Assembly (NCBI RefSeq): GCF_023887685.1
Contig: NZ_JAMWMR010000004.1
Coordinates: 248,001-312,000 of the forward strand
Source: Streptomyces macrolidinus
GTDB lineage: Bacteria > Actinomycetota > Actinomycetes > Streptomycetales > Streptomycetaceae
DNA length: 64,000 nucleotides
Direction of reading: 5' to 3'
Part shown: one piece after another, positions 51,115 to 60,176 of the stretch
Layout of the letters: each line of letters starts with the position of its first letter
Position numbering within the stretch: the stretch's first letter is position 1
Position numbers and translations under genes: made by a program
The notes under the pieces: generated by a model
Database searches by the model: none
The model's input: only the letters and a program-made list of their open reading frames with translations
What the model was told of the DNA's origin: nothing

Positions 51115-52662
51115 ATGCCCCTGAACCCGACCGCCGTCCTCCACTACGAACTACTGCTGCGCGGCGGCGAGATCGCGGACGGCACCGGCGCACCGCTGAC
51201 GGCCGGGGACATCGGCATCACCGGAGGCAGGATCCGGCTCCTGGCACCCGGCACCGCGGCCACGGCCGACCAGGTCGTGGACGTCTCGGGGCTCGTCGTC
51301 ACGCCCGGCTTCATCGACGCCCACACCCACTCCGACGAGACGACCCTCAACGGCACCGGGGACGAACAGGCGCACGCCGCCGTGCTTCAGGGCGTGACCG
51401 TCGAGGTCTGCGGCAACTGCGGCGACAGCGCGTTCCCCGGCCCGTACCCGGACTTCGCCGCCTTCGCCGACGCCCACGCCTCCGTCGGCCGCGCCAACCA
51501 CCTCGCCTCGCTCGTCGGCCACGGCACACTCCGCGCGGCCGTCGTCGGCCATGCCGCCCGCCCCGCCACGGCGGCCGAACTCGCCGAGATGTGCGAGGTG
51601 TTGGACCGCGACTTCACCGCGGGCGCCGCCGGGCTGTCCACCGGCCTGATCTACACGCCGGGCTCCTACGCCGACACCGCCGAGGTCACCGCGCTCGCGA
51701 CCGTCGCGGCCCGGCACCGCAAGCCGTACGTGACCCATCTGCGCGACGAGATGTCCCGCGTCGAGGAGGCGCTCGCCGAAGCGGTGGCGATCGCACAGGC
51801 CAGCGGCGCGCCCCTGCATGTCTCGCACCACAAGACCGCGGGCAAGTACGGCTGGGGCGGCACCGAGCGGACCCTTCCCCGGCTGGAGCGGCTGCGCGCC
51901 GAGGGCATGGACCTGACCTGCGACGTCTACCCCTACACCGCGGCCAGCACGGCGCTCGCCGCGATGCTGCCGCCCTGGGCGCACGACGGCGGCCCGGAGC
52001 GGCTGCTGGAGCGACTGCGCGACGCCGGGGAGCGGGCACGCATGCGCACGGCGATCGCCGAGGGCGTCCCGGGCTGGGAGAACACCGTCGGCAACGGCGG
52101 CTGGGACCGGATCTCGGTGGCCGGTGCCGCGCGCCACCGCGCGTTGCAGGGCCGGACGATCGCCGACATCGCCGAGGAGCGCGGCGCCGACGCCCTGGAC
52201 GTGGTGGCCGAGTTGCTGCTCGCCGAGGACGGCGACGTGACCATCATCAGCCACTCGATGCGCGAGGACGACGTCCAGCGCGTGCTCCGCACGCCGTTCG
52301 CGATGATCGGTTCGGACGGCGTCCCCAAGCCGGGCCTCCCGCACCCGCGTTGGGCCGGTACGTTCGCCCGCGTCCTCGGCCACTATGCTCGCGACCTCCA
52401 ACTGCTGTCGATCCAGGAGGCGGTACGCAAGATGACCGGAGCAACAGCCGCGCGGTTCAACCTGGTCGGGCGTGGCGTGGTACGCGACGGCGCCCACGCC
52501 GACCTCGTGGTCCTCGACCCCGCCACGGTCGCCGACCGCGCCACCTTCGCCGAACCGCTGCTGACACCGGTCGGCATCCACATGGTGCTCGTCGCCGGGG
52601 AGGTCGTGGTGCGGGACGGCGCCGTGACTGGTGCGCGGCCGGGCCGGGTGCTGGCATGCTGA
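51115..52662 (+). CDS. D-aminoacylase (amidohydrolase superfamily)
   Basis: A 515-aa N-acyl-D-amino-acid deacylase. The zinc motif HTHSD is at residues 70-74, EVCGNCG carries the bridging Cys, and later His/Asp residues are in HLRDEM, PLHVSHHK and IIGSDGVPKPG. It would hydrolyse N-acyl-D-amino acids, or D-amino-acid-containing dipeptides, in the cytoplasm. The GTGAGGAAG just upstream supports the ATG at 51115. Its stop overlaps the beta-lactamase-fold gene by seven bases. It is divergent from lysA (254-base gap) and fits processing of D-amino-acid peptides. Confidence 0.9.
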   Translation: MPLNPTAVLHYELLLRGGEIADGTGAPLTAGDIGITGGRIRLLAPGTAATADQVVDVSGLVVTPGFIDAHTHSDETTLNGTGDEQAHAAVLQGVTVEVCGNCGDSAFPGPYPDFAAFADAHASVGRANHLASLVGHGTLRAAVVGHAARPATAAELAEMCEVLDRDFTAGAAGLSTGLIYTPGSYADTAEVTALATVAARHRKPYVTHLRDEMSRVEEALAEAVAIAQASGAPLHVSHHKTAGKYGWGGTERTLPRLERLRAEGMDLTCDVYPYTAASTALAAMLPPWAHDGGPERLLERLRDAGERARMRTAIAEGVPGWENTVGNGGWDRISVAGAARHRALQGRTIADIAEERGADALDVVAELLLAEDGDVTIISHSMREDDVQRVLRTPFAMIGSDGVPKPGLPHPRWAGTFARVLGHYARDLQLLSIQEAVRKMTGATAARFNLVGRGVVRDGAHADLVVLDPATVADRATFAEPLLTPVGIHMVLVAGEVVVRDGAVTGARPGRVLAC

Positions 52663-53429
52663 CCGCCTTCCCGCCGCCGGAACTCCCCGGCACGTTGACG
52701 GTCGCGGTCCCCGGGCTGCTGGAGCACCGCGCGGACGACTCGTTGGCGCTGGCGAGCGTCGGCAAGCTGCTGTTGCTGGCGGAGGTCGCGCGCGGCCTGA
52801 CCGGCGGCACCCTGGAGGCCGACGAACCGGTCGCGTTGCTCGACGAGGACTACTGCGCCGGCTCCGGCCTGCTGGCCAAGCTCTCGGCCCGGCAGTGGAC
52901 CGTCTCCGACCTGGCGCGGCTGACCGCGGCCGTCAGCGACAACACCGCGACGAACGCGCTGCTCCGCCGGGTCGGCCTCGACCGTGTCAACAAGGGTGCC
53001 GCCGAACTGGGGTTGACGCAGACCCGGATCCTGGACTTCATTCGCGAGCCGCGCCTGCCGGAGCACCCTCCGACCTTCGCGGTCGGCACGGCACGCGAAC
53101 TGGCCGCCCTGACCCAGCAGATCGCCGGACCCGCGGCGTGGGCACGCCTCATGCTCGGCTGGATGGCCGCGTGCACCGACCGCACCATGGTGGCGGCGGC
53201 GATCCCGCACGACCCCGAGGACGACTCGGTCCCGAAGGTCCCGCTCGACCGCCTCTGGGTCGCCAACAAGACGGGCACCGACATCGGGATGCGCTGCGAC
53301 GTGGGCGTCGTACGCGGCAGACGCGAGGTCTGCTACGCGGTACTCGGCAACTGCACACCGGGCCGAGAGTTCGAACTGCTCCAGGCGATGCGAACGATCG
53401 GAGCACGGATCGCGGCGTTCATCGGCTGA
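52656..53429 (+). CDS. Cytoplasmic class A beta-lactamase-fold serine hydrolase
   Basis: A 257-aa penicillin-recognising-fold protein with the three class A motifs: S34-V-G-K37 (SxxK), S94-D95-N96 (SDN) and K205-T-G (KTG). There is no signal peptide; the protein begins MLTAFPPPELPG and enters the fold within 30 residues. Secreted beta-lactamases and PBPs need export, so this one probably acts on cytoplasmic amide or ester substrates such as imported D-peptides. It overlaps the D-aminoacylase gene, reinforcing that reading. Beta-lactam hydrolysis cannot be excluded but is a poor fit to location. Confidence 0.85.
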   Translation: MLTAFPPPELPGTLTVAVPGLLEHRADDSLALASVGKLLLLAEVARGLTGGTLEADEPVALLDEDYCAGSGLLAKLSARQWTVSDLARLTAAVSDNTATNALLRRVGLDRVNKGAAELGLTQTRILDFIREPRLPEHPPTFAVGTARELAALTQQIAGPAAWARLMLGWMAACTDRTMVAAAIPHDPEDDSVPKVPLDRLWVANKTGTDIGMRCDVGVVRGRREVCYAVLGNCTPGREFELLQAMRTIGARIAAFIG

Positions 53430-53552
53430 CACTCGCCGGGGACACGAACTGCGGGAGGTCGCGGGCCCCGCGGACCTCGGGCCCCGTGAACCACCGAACA
53501 CGTGGACCAGGGGCCGCGGGCCGCGCAGGCCGAGGAGTACGTGGCCACCGGC

Positions 53553-54494
53553 TCACGGACGTGTGCCCGTGGTGCGTCCCGGGCCCGGGGCGCTGCGCAG
53601 GTTCGACGCCGCGCTCACCAAGTACGCGATGAACGTGCCGAGTACCGGGTTCGCGTTGCCGGGGCGGGAGGCGACGCCTATCTTCCGGTACAGCCGTGGG
53701 CCGGACACGCGCGTCGTCTCCAGGCCGGTGGTGTCGTTGATCCCGAGGCTCGGCATCAGTGCGATCCCCATCCCGGCCCTGACCAGGCCCGCCACCACCT
53801 CGTAATGGTCGCTGCGGCAGCGGATGTTGGGGACGAATCCCTCCAACGCGCAGGCGCGCTCCAGCACCGACCGTACCGGCCTGCCCGTTCCGAACGACGT
53901 GATCCACTGCTCGCCGGCCAGCTCGTCCAGCCGGACCTGGCTGCGTCGGCCCGCCGGATGCCCGCTCGGCACCACCAGCAGTTGCGGCTCGCGGATCAAC
54001 TCCCGGACCTGTACGCCCTCCGGCGGGGTCCACGGGTCGAGTGCGTGCTCGAACACCACCAGCACATCGATCTCGCCCTGCTGCACACTGCGGGCCAGCT
54101 CATGCGGCTGCCCCTCGACGAGGTCAAGTTCGACCCCGGGATAGCGGCTGGAGAACCGCGACAGCGCCTGCGGCACCAACCGGTACCCGGCCGAGGCGAA
54201 GAACCCGATGCGCAGATGCCCGGAGTCGGCCCGCGACTGCGCCAGCAGATCCTTCTCGGCGGCGTCCAGCAGCGCCAGCACCTCCTGCCCGCGCAGCGAC
54301 AGACGCCGCCCGGCGGCCGTCAGCCGCAGACTCTGCGCGCTCCGCTCGACCAGGCTGACCCCGGCCTCCTTCTCCAACTGGGAGAGCTGGTGGGAGACCG
54401 CGGACGGGGAGAGCTTCAACTCGCGCGCCGCCCCGGCGATGCTGCCACTCCGATGGACTTCGGTCAGAATGCGCAGGCGGTGCGTGTTCAGCAT
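53553..54494 (-). CDS. LysR-family transcriptional regulator
   Basis: A 313-aa LTTR. The N-terminal HTH is RSGSIAGAARELKLSPSAVSHQLSQLEKEAG (the recognition helix is SPSAVSHQLSQL), followed by a coiled linker and a two-lobed effector domain (GHLRIGFFASAGYRLVPQAL onward). The end of the protein is a Pro/Arg-rich tail. It follows the ABM gene on the same strand and may regulate nearby genes or the convergent D-aminoacylase unit. The effector is unknown. Confidence 0.88.
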   Translation of the reverse strand: MLNTHRLRILTEVHRSGSIAGAARELKLSPSAVSHQLSQLEKEAGVSLVERSAQSLRLTAAGRRLSLRGQEVLALLDAAEKDLLAQSRADSGHLRIGFFASAGYRLVPQALSRFSSRYPGVELDLVEGQPHELARSVQQGEIDVLVVFEHALDPWTPPEGVQVRELIREPQLLVVPSGHPAGRRSQVRLDELAGEQWITSFGTGRPVRSVLERACALEGFVPNIRCRSDHYEVVAGLVRAGMGIALMPSLGINDTTGLETTRVSGPRLYRKIGVASRPGNANPVLGTFIAYLVSAASNLRSAPGPGRTTGTRP

Positions 54495-54565
54495 GGCGGC
54501 AGACTAGCCAGCTCACCCGCGGTTGGCGATCACGTATCGGAGCCGCCCGCGCGGTGCGGAACCGT

Positions 54566-54602
54566 CGACGCCGGGCCGCGAGAACCGCGGGGCCCGGCGT
54601 CG
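54566..54602 (-). terminator. Terminator after the ABM monooxygenase gene
   Basis: Arms 54566-54577 and 54591-54602 are perfectly complementary over 12 bases, around a GC-rich 13-base loop. It lies 18 bases beyond the ABM stop on the reverse strand. Confidence 0.6.
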
Positions 54603-54619
54603 CACCATGTGCCCGCCTG

Positions 54620-54949
54620 TCACGCGCCCTTCGGCGCCGCCTGCTGCACGACCTCGAAGGACCACAGCGTGGACCCGCTCGCCGCAGGCTTCGGCCGCTC
54701 GCCGCTCTCCGCGCCGCCCCCCTGGTGGGCCGCCTTCATGGGGCCCTCCATCCAGGCCTGGAACGACTCCTCGTCACGCCAGCGCGTGTACACGAGGTAG
54801 TTGTCGGTGCCCTCGACGGGCTTCAGGAGTTCGAACCACTCGAACCCGTCGGAGTTCTCCACGGCATGGGCCCGAGAGGCGAACCGCTTCTCCAGCGTCT
54901 CCCGCTGCTCGGCGGGGACGGTCAGCACGTTGATCTTGACTACGCTCAT
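54620..54949 (-). CDS. Antibiotic-biosynthesis-monooxygenase-domain protein (HmoB/MhuD-like)
   Basis: A 109-aa single ABM-domain protein, ferredoxin-like fold. The sequence INVLTVPAEQRETLEKRFA, ENSDGFEWFELLKP and YTRWRDEESFQAWM follows the pattern of haem-degrading HmoB/IsdG relatives and quinone monooxygenases. The catalytic residues of IsdG-type haem oxygenases cannot be assigned with confidence, so a general ABM role is kept. It stands alone between a LysR gene and a molybdoenzyme. Haem breakdown is one possibility. Confidence 0.8.
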   Translation of the reverse strand: MSVVKINVLTVPAEQRETLEKRFASRAHAVENSDGFEWFELLKPVEGTDNYLVYTRWRDEESFQAWMEGPMKAAHQGGGAESGERPKPAASGSTLWSFEVVQQAAPKGA

Positions 54950-55040
54950 GGGTCCATCCTGCCGCACGGCCCTCGCCGGACGTGGAGCGGCTCGGCGTCC
55001 ACGTCGTGGTGCGGACGCCCGGTCGGCGGCCGGGCCGCGT

Positions 55041-56129
55041 TCACGGCCGGTGGCAGGCCACCCGCAGCCGAGCCCAGGAGGTGTTGGCGTACCCCTTGGG
55101 GTTCCACACCGTCGCGGCCGACTCCGGCTGGACGGCCGCGGTGGAGTCCCAGGCCCGCGCGACCAGTTCCGTACCGCCCGCGGGCAAGGTGAGGTCGGCA
55201 CGCCAGTGCTGCCAGGTCCAGGGGCTCTCGGGTACGTCCAGATCGGCGCGCACCCACGTGGTGCCACCGTCGCCGGACACCTCCACGCGGGCCACCGTCC
55301 GGTCCTCCCCGGCGAAGGCGAAGCCGGTGACCCTGGTGGGCCCGGCCGGCAGCCGCGCGCCGTGCTCGGGGCGCAGGATGGCGCAGTGGAGGGCGATCGG
55401 ACCCAGGGTGATGCCGTCGCCCGGCGCGGCGGTGTGCGGGTCGGCCTCGGGCGGCAGGACGCTGTAACCGGCCTGGAACCAGTTGTCGCTCGGCCGGGCC
55501 TGGGCGGTGATCCGCTGGAGCCACTTGACGCTGCGCGCCCCGATCCAGCCCGGAACGACCACGCGCAAGGGCGCGCCGTGCGCGGTGGGCAGCGCCTGGT
55601 CGTTCATGGCCCAGGCCAGGAGCACTTCCTCGGAGGTGGCCTTCCCCACCGGGACGGAGGCGCCGAAGGGCTGCGGCGGGCGCGCCTCCTGGGACAGGTC
55701 GGCGCCGGTGAAGGCGATGTGCGCGGCCTCGCCCCGGAGTCCGGCCTCGGTCAGTACCTGGGCCAGGCTCACTCCGCTCCAGCGCGCGGTGGAGGTGGCT
55801 CCCGGACCCCAGGGCTGTTGGCCGGGGATGTCGCGGAACCGCATCAGATCCGCGCGCCGGTTGCCCGCGCACTGCAAGGTCGCCACCACGCTCTGCCGCG
55901 GGAAGCGGTCTCGCAGGTCGTCCAGCGACAGTTCGAGGGGGCGGTCGACCAGACCGTCCACCCGTAGCCGCCAACTCGCCGTGTCGATACGGGGGATCGG
56001 CCCGTGGTTGCGGCCGTAGAAGGTGTCCACGGGCGTGATGCGGTCCAGCAGCGCACCCGGTGGCGGTTCGGCGTTGAAGGGCTCCATGTCATGCACCACC
56101 ATGTCGCCGCGTTTGCCCCACATGTCCAT
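55041..56129 (-). CDS. Sulfite oxidase-family molybdopterin enzyme
   Basis: A 362-aa oxidoreductase with the sulfite-oxidase Mo-cofactor fold (about residues 40-240) and a C-terminal immunoglobulin-like dimerisation domain (about 250-355). Predicted molybdenum-ligand Cys87 is in ATLQCAGNRR. A cofactor-binding PLRVVVPGWIGARSVKWL segment is present. There is no haem domain and no Tat signal in the chosen reading, so it would be cytoplasmic unless the start is wrong. The exact start (56129 or 56123) has only a weak ribosome site. Substrates of such bacterial enzymes include sulfite and others. Confidence 0.87.
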   Translation of the reverse strand: MDMWGKRGDMVVHDMEPFNAEPPPGALLDRITPVDTFYGRNHGPIPRIDTASWRLRVDGLVDRPLELSLDDLRDRFPRQSVVATLQCAGNRRADLMRFRDIPGQQPWGPGATSTARWSGVSLAQVLTEAGLRGEAAHIAFTGADLSQEARPPQPFGASVPVGKATSEEVLLAWAMNDQALPTAHGAPLRVVVPGWIGARSVKWLQRITAQARPSDNWFQAGYSVLPPEADPHTAAPGDGITLGPIALHCAILRPEHGARLPAGPTRVTGFAFAGEDRTVARVEVSGDGGTTWVRADLDVPESPWTWQHWRADLTLPAGGTELVARAWDSTAAVQPESAATVWNPKGYANTSWARLRVACHRP

Positions 56130-56211
56130 GAGGCCACTATCGGTGAACGCGCCCCGATCGCCGGTCCTTTCACCCCGCCCCGGTGTGGCGCGGGCCGGGG
56201 AGAAGCACACC

Positions 56212-56253
56212 CCCGGCCCGTACTGCTCAGAGGACCCGGCCCGTACCGCTCAG
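56212..56253. repeat. Short direct repeat at the end of the acyl-CoA dehydrogenase gene
   Basis: A 19-base element occurs at 56212-56230 and again at 56235-56253, differing at one base. The second copy includes the stop codon of the reverse-strand acyl-CoA dehydrogenase; the first lies just beyond it. It looks like a local duplication. Confidence 0.7.
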
Positions 56254-57440
56254 CGGAACGCCGCCTGACCGGTGACCGCCTGCCCGACGACGAGCGTGTG
56301 CATCTCCACGGTCCCCTCGTAAGTGAGCACCGACTCCAGGTTGTTCATGTGCCGGATCACCGGGTACTCCAGCGAGATGCCGTTGGCCCCGAGGACCGTA
56401 CGGGCGGTGCGGCAGATGTCCAGCGACTCCCGGACGTTGTTGAGCTTGCCCAGGCTCACCTGCTCGGGCCGCAGCGTACCGGCGTCCTTGCGGCGCCCCA
56501 GATGGAGAGCCAGCAGCACCCCCTTGGTGTACTCGAGATACATGTCCGCGAGCTTCTGCTGGGTCAGTTGGAACGCCCCGATCGGCTTGCCGAACTGCGT
56601 CCGCTCCATGGCGTACGACTGGGCCGCGTACAGCGAGGAGCGGGCCGCGCCCATCGCGCCCCAGACGATGCCGTAGCGAGCCTCGTTGAGACAGCTCAAG
56701 GGGCCCTTGAGACCGCGGACCTCGGGCAGGACGGCGTCGGCGGGAAGGCGCACCCCGTCGAGGACCAGCTCGCTGGTGACGGACGCGCGCAGCGAGAGCT
56801 TGTGCTTGATCTCCGGGGCCGAGAAGCCCGGGGTGTCGGTGGGGACCACGAAGCCGCGGACCCCGCCGTCGGTCTGCGCCCACACCACGGCCACATCGGC
56901 CACACTGCCGTTGGTGATCCACATCTTGCGGCCGTCGAGGATCCAGTCGTCACCGTCGCGGCGCGCGCGGGTGCGCATGCTGCCCGGGTCGGAGCCGACA
57001 TCGGGCTCGGTGAGACCGAAGCAGCCGATCGCCTCACCGGCGGCCATGGACGGCAGCCAGCGCTGCTTGTGCTCCTCGCTGCCCCACCGCCAGATCGCGA
57101 ACATCGCCAGCGAGCCCTGTACGGACACCAGCGAGCGGATACCGGAGTCGGAGGCCTCCAGTTCGAGGCACGCCACCCCGTACTCGGTGGCCGACATACC
57201 GGCACACCCGTAGCCCTCCAGATGCATGCCGAGCACCCCCAGCGCGCCCAACTCCTTGGCCACGGCGCGGATATCGGGGATGGTGCCCCGCTCGAACCAG
57301 TCGGCCACGTGAGGGTCGACCAGTTGGGAGCAGAGCTGGCGCACCGAGGAGGCGACGGCCTTCTCGTCCGGGGTGAGCAGGTCGCTCAGACCGGCGGGGT
57401 CGCGGGGGTCGAGCGGGGGCAGCGCGGCCGGGGACTTCAT
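56250..57440 (-). CDS. Glutaryl-CoA dehydrogenase-like acyl-CoA dehydrogenase
   Basis: A 396-aa flavoprotein. GCDH-type features include FGLTEPDVGSDPGSM, ERTQFGKPIGAFQLTQQKLADM and the final YEGTVEMHTLVVGQAVTG, where the Glu is the catalytic base. GCDH converts glutaryl-CoA to crotonyl-CoA and CO2. It is coupled by a four-base overlap to a CoA-transferase, which supports the glutarate reading. Related dehydrogenases use isobutyryl or other acyl-CoAs, but the YEGT site and neighbours favour GCDH. Confidence 0.87.
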   Translation of the reverse strand: MKSPAALPPLDPRDPAGLSDLLTPDEKAVASSVRQLCSQLVDPHVADWFERGTIPDIRAVAKELGALGVLGMHLEGYGCAGMSATEYGVACLELEASDSGIRSLVSVQGSLAMFAIWRWGSEEHKQRWLPSMAAGEAIGCFGLTEPDVGSDPGSMRTRARRDGDDWILDGRKMWITNGSVADVAVVWAQTDGGVRGFVVPTDTPGFSAPEIKHKLSLRASVTSELVLDGVRLPADAVLPEVRGLKGPLSCLNEARYGIVWGAMGAARSSLYAAQSYAMERTQFGKPIGAFQLTQQKLADMYLEYTKGVLLALHLGRRKDAGTLRPEQVSLGKLNNVRESLDICRTARTVLGANGISLEYPVIRHMNNLESVLTYEGTVEMHTLVVGQAVTGQAAFR

Positions 57441-58594
57441 GAGTTCTCCTCCTGTGACGGCTCGGTGAGCCAGCGGCGTACGTCGGCGCTGTGTTCGCCG
57501 AGACGGGGCGGCGGCCGGTAGCTGGTGACCGGGGTCGCCGAATAGGTGATGGGGTGGCGGATCTGCGGCGGTGAGGCGGGCCCGACCGACACGGTCGGTT
57601 CCAGACCGAGGGACTCGGCCAGCGCGACGGCGGAGGCGAGGTCACCGACCCTGCCCGCCGGAACACCGACGGCGGTCAGTCGCCGCGCCCATGCCTCGGC
57701 GGTGTCGCGCGCGAGGCGCTCCTCGAGCACGCCGACGAGATCGCCGCGGTTCGCCACCCGCGCCGGATTGGTCGCGAAGCGCTCGTCCTTCGCCAGCTCC
57801 GGGGCCTCCAGCACCTCGGCCAACTTGCCGAACTGCCGGTCGTTCCCGCAGGCGACGGCGAGCAACTCGTCCGCGCAGCGCAGGGTTTCGTACGGCGCTA
57901 TCGAGGGGTGCCGGTTGCCCATCCGCCCCGGAGCCCGGCCGGTGGTGAGATATGCCGAGGCCTGATTGGCGAGCGAACCGAGCAGACTGGACAGCAAGTT
58001 GACCTCGACCCGCTGCCCCTGTCCGGTGCGCTCACGGGCCCGGAGCGCGGCGAGGATGCCGATCGTGGCGTCCTTGGCCGTCAGCACGTCGACCAGGGCC
58101 ACCCCGGCCTTCGTCGGATCGGCGTCCGGGGCGCCGGTCACGCTCATCAGTCCGCCCACGGCCTGGACGAGGAAGTCGTACCCCGCCAGCGCCGCACCAC
58201 CGCGACTGCCGAAGCCGGTCACCGAGCAGTACACGACACGCGGATTGGTACGGCGTACGGAGTCGTAGCCGAGCCCCCGCGCGGCGAGCGCCCCGTCCTT
58301 GAAATTCTCCACCAGGACATCGGCACGGTCGGCCAGCGTCCGCGCCAGCCGCAGATCCTCGGCGGCGTTCAGATCGAGGGTCACCGACCGCTTCGACCGG
58401 TTGGCGCACTCGAAGTAGCTGCTGGAGTCGGCGGTCCACGGAGGTCCCCAGGCGCGGGTGTCGTCGCCGGAGCCGGGGCGCTCCACCTTGACGACGGTGG
58501 CCCCGAGGTCCGCCAGCATCACCGAGGCGAGCGGACCGGCCAGCACCCGGCTGAAGTCGGCGACGACGATGCCGTCGAGCGGCAGCGGCGTCAT
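57437..58594 (-). CDS. Family III CoA-transferase (CaiB/BaiF), probably glutarate CoA-transferase
   Basis: A 385-aa CaiB/BaiF CoA-transferase. N-terminal LPLDGIVVADFSRVLAGPLASVMLADLGATVVKVERPGSGDD is the family pattern (shortened motif: ADLGATVVKVE), with NRSKRSVTLDL following. A catalytic Asp is expected in the VDVLTAKDATIG region. Linked to glutaryl-CoA dehydrogenase by overlapping ends, it most likely activates glutarate to glutaryl-CoA using succinyl-CoA, as mammalian SUGCT does. Specificity is inferred. Confidence 0.85.
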   Translation of the reverse strand: MTPLPLDGIVVADFSRVLAGPLASVMLADLGATVVKVERPGSGDDTRAWGPPWTADSSSYFECANRSKRSVTLDLNAAEDLRLARTLADRADVLVENFKDGALAARGLGYDSVRRTNPRVVYCSVTGFGSRGGAALAGYDFLVQAVGGLMSVTGAPDADPTKAGVALVDVLTAKDATIGILAALRARERTGQGQRVEVNLLSSLLGSLANQASAYLTTGRAPGRMGNRHPSIAPYETLRCADELLAVACGNDRQFGKLAEVLEAPELAKDERFATNPARVANRGDLVGVLEERLARDTAEAWARRLTAVGVPAGRVGDLASAVALAESLGLEPTVSVGPASPPQIRHPITYSATPVTSYRPPPRLGEHSADVRRWLTEPSQEENS

Positions 58595-60123
58595 CGCTCC
58601 CCCCGCCGGTCCTCACGCCGTCCGTCGACGCGCCGCGGCAGCCCCCACGGGTTGTCGGCGCGCGCCGCGAGAGGCACCCACGCATCGGGCGCGGACTGGT
58701 AGGTCACGGGCCGTACGAACCGGTCCAGGGCGGCGGCGCCCACGGAGGTGGCCACGGCGTTCGACGTGGCGGGCCAGGGCCCGCCGTGATGCTGGGCCCA
58801 GGTGTAGGCGACACCGGTCGGCCAGTCGTTCACGGTGACCCGCCCCACGGTCCGGGTGAGCGCCTCCACCAGCCAGGACGCGTCCGGATCGGTGTCGTCC
58901 CCGGTCACGACCGTGCCCGCCAGACTGCCCTGGAGCACGCCCAGCGCCGCGCGCAACTCCCGCTCGTCCGCGTACTCGACGACCAGCACGACGGCCCCGA
59001 AGCACTCCTCGAGGAGCCGACTGCCCGTACGCAGCGCGGTGATCGGCGCCGACAGAACCGCCGCCCGCGCGCCCCAGCCGCCGTCCGCGCCGGGAACGTC
59101 GCGCACGACCACGGCGCCCGCGGCCACCAGGTCGCCGAGACCGCGCTCGACCGAGGCCGCGATCTCCTCGGTCAGCATCACCGGCCGCGGCGCCGCCTGC
59201 GCCAGCGCGTCACCGACGACCCGCGCGGCATCGTGCCCCGCGGGCACCAGCAGCAGCCCCGGCTTGGTGCAGAACTGCCCCGCGCCCAGCGTGAACGACC
59301 CGACGAAGCCGCGCGCGACGTCCTCCATCCGCGAGGCCGCGGCGGCCCGGGTGACGACCACGGGGTTGACCGTACCCATCTCGGCGTAGACGGGGATCAC
59401 CCGCTCCCGCTCGTTCGCCAGCCGCCACAGCGCCAGCCCACCGGCCTGGGAACCCGTGAACGCCACCGCCGCGACACCCTCCGCGCGTACCAGGTCCACC
59501 CCCGCCTCCCGGCCGGTCACCAGCGCGAACGTCCCCTCAGGAGCGCCGGCCTCGTGCAGCGCCCGCTCGGCGATCCGCGCCAGCCGCACACTGAGCGTCA
59601 CATGGGCCGGATGCGCCTTCACCACGACCGGGCAGCCCGCCGCGAGCGCGGAGGCGGTGTCATTGCCGAGCACGGAGAAGGCGAACGGGAAGTTGCTCGC
59701 CCCGAACACCGCGACCGGACCGAGCGGTTGGTTGACCCGGACGAGACGCGGGGAGGTCGCGGTGGCCTCGTCGACGGTGACCCCCAGATACGAACCCTCC
59801 GCCGCCACCTCGCCGTAGAAGCGAAGCTGGTCGGCGCAGCGCGCCACTTCCGAGGTCAGCCGCGCCACCCCGAGCCCGGTCTCCTCGTCGGCCAGCGCGA
59901 TCAGTTCCTCGGCGTGGGCCTCCACACCGTCCGCGACGGCGCGCAGCCAGTCGCTCCGCCGCGCGGGCGCCACACCGGCCACCGAGGGCGCCGCGTCGAC
60001 CGCTTGCTCCACCATGGCGCGTACGACGTCCGCGGGCGTGTCCGCGACCGAGCCGACCGGCCTGCCGTCGTAGGGCCGAAAGCTCGTGGTCGTGAGGGCG
60101 CGCCCTGCTACGGGCTGGGACAT
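58591..60123 (-). CDS. Semialdehyde dehydrogenase of the KGSADH group
   Basis: A 510-aa aldehyde dehydrogenase. Catalytic Cys285 is in GAGQFCTKPG and the general base Glu in YAEMGTVNPVVV. FGASNFPFAFSVLGND and KAHPAHVTLS match ketoglutarate-semialdehyde dehydrogenases, which oxidise 2,5-dioxopentanoate and glutarate semialdehyde with NADP. It is the first gene of the unit with CoA-transferase and glutaryl-CoA dehydrogenase, so glutarate semialdehyde to glutarate is the likeliest reaction. A PucR regulator is divergent. Confidence 0.87.
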   Translation of the reverse strand: MSQPVAGRALTTTSFRPYDGRPVGSVADTPADVVRAMVEQAVDAAPSVAGVAPARRSDWLRAVADGVEAHAEELIALADEETGLGVARLTSEVARCADQLRFYGEVAAEGSYLGVTVDEATATSPRLVRVNQPLGPVAVFGASNFPFAFSVLGNDTASALAAGCPVVVKAHPAHVTLSVRLARIAERALHEAGAPEGTFALVTGREAGVDLVRAEGVAAVAFTGSQAGGLALWRLANERERVIPVYAEMGTVNPVVVTRAAAASRMEDVARGFVGSFTLGAGQFCTKPGLLLVPAGHDAARVVGDALAQAAPRPVMLTEEIAASVERGLGDLVAAGAVVVRDVPGADGGWGARAAVLSAPITALRTGSRLLEECFGAVVLVVEYADERELRAALGVLQGSLAGTVVTGDDTDPDASWLVEALTRTVGRVTVNDWPTGVAYTWAQHHGGPWPATSNAVATSVGAAALDRFVRPVTYQSAPDAWVPLAARADNPWGLPRRVDGRREDRRGER

Positions 60124-60140
60124 GAACCTTCTCCTTCGCT

Positions 60141-60176
60141 GGGACGGCCGCCGGGACGGCCGCCGGGACGGCCGCT
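60141..60176. repeat. 12-base tandem repeat, three copies
   Basis: GGGACGGCCGCC is repeated three times (the third ends in T), just upstream of the reverse-strand dehydrogenase gene, in the 156-base divergent gap with the PucR gene. It includes short self-complementary GGC/GCC cores and may be a regulator site or simple slippage product. Confidence 0.7.
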
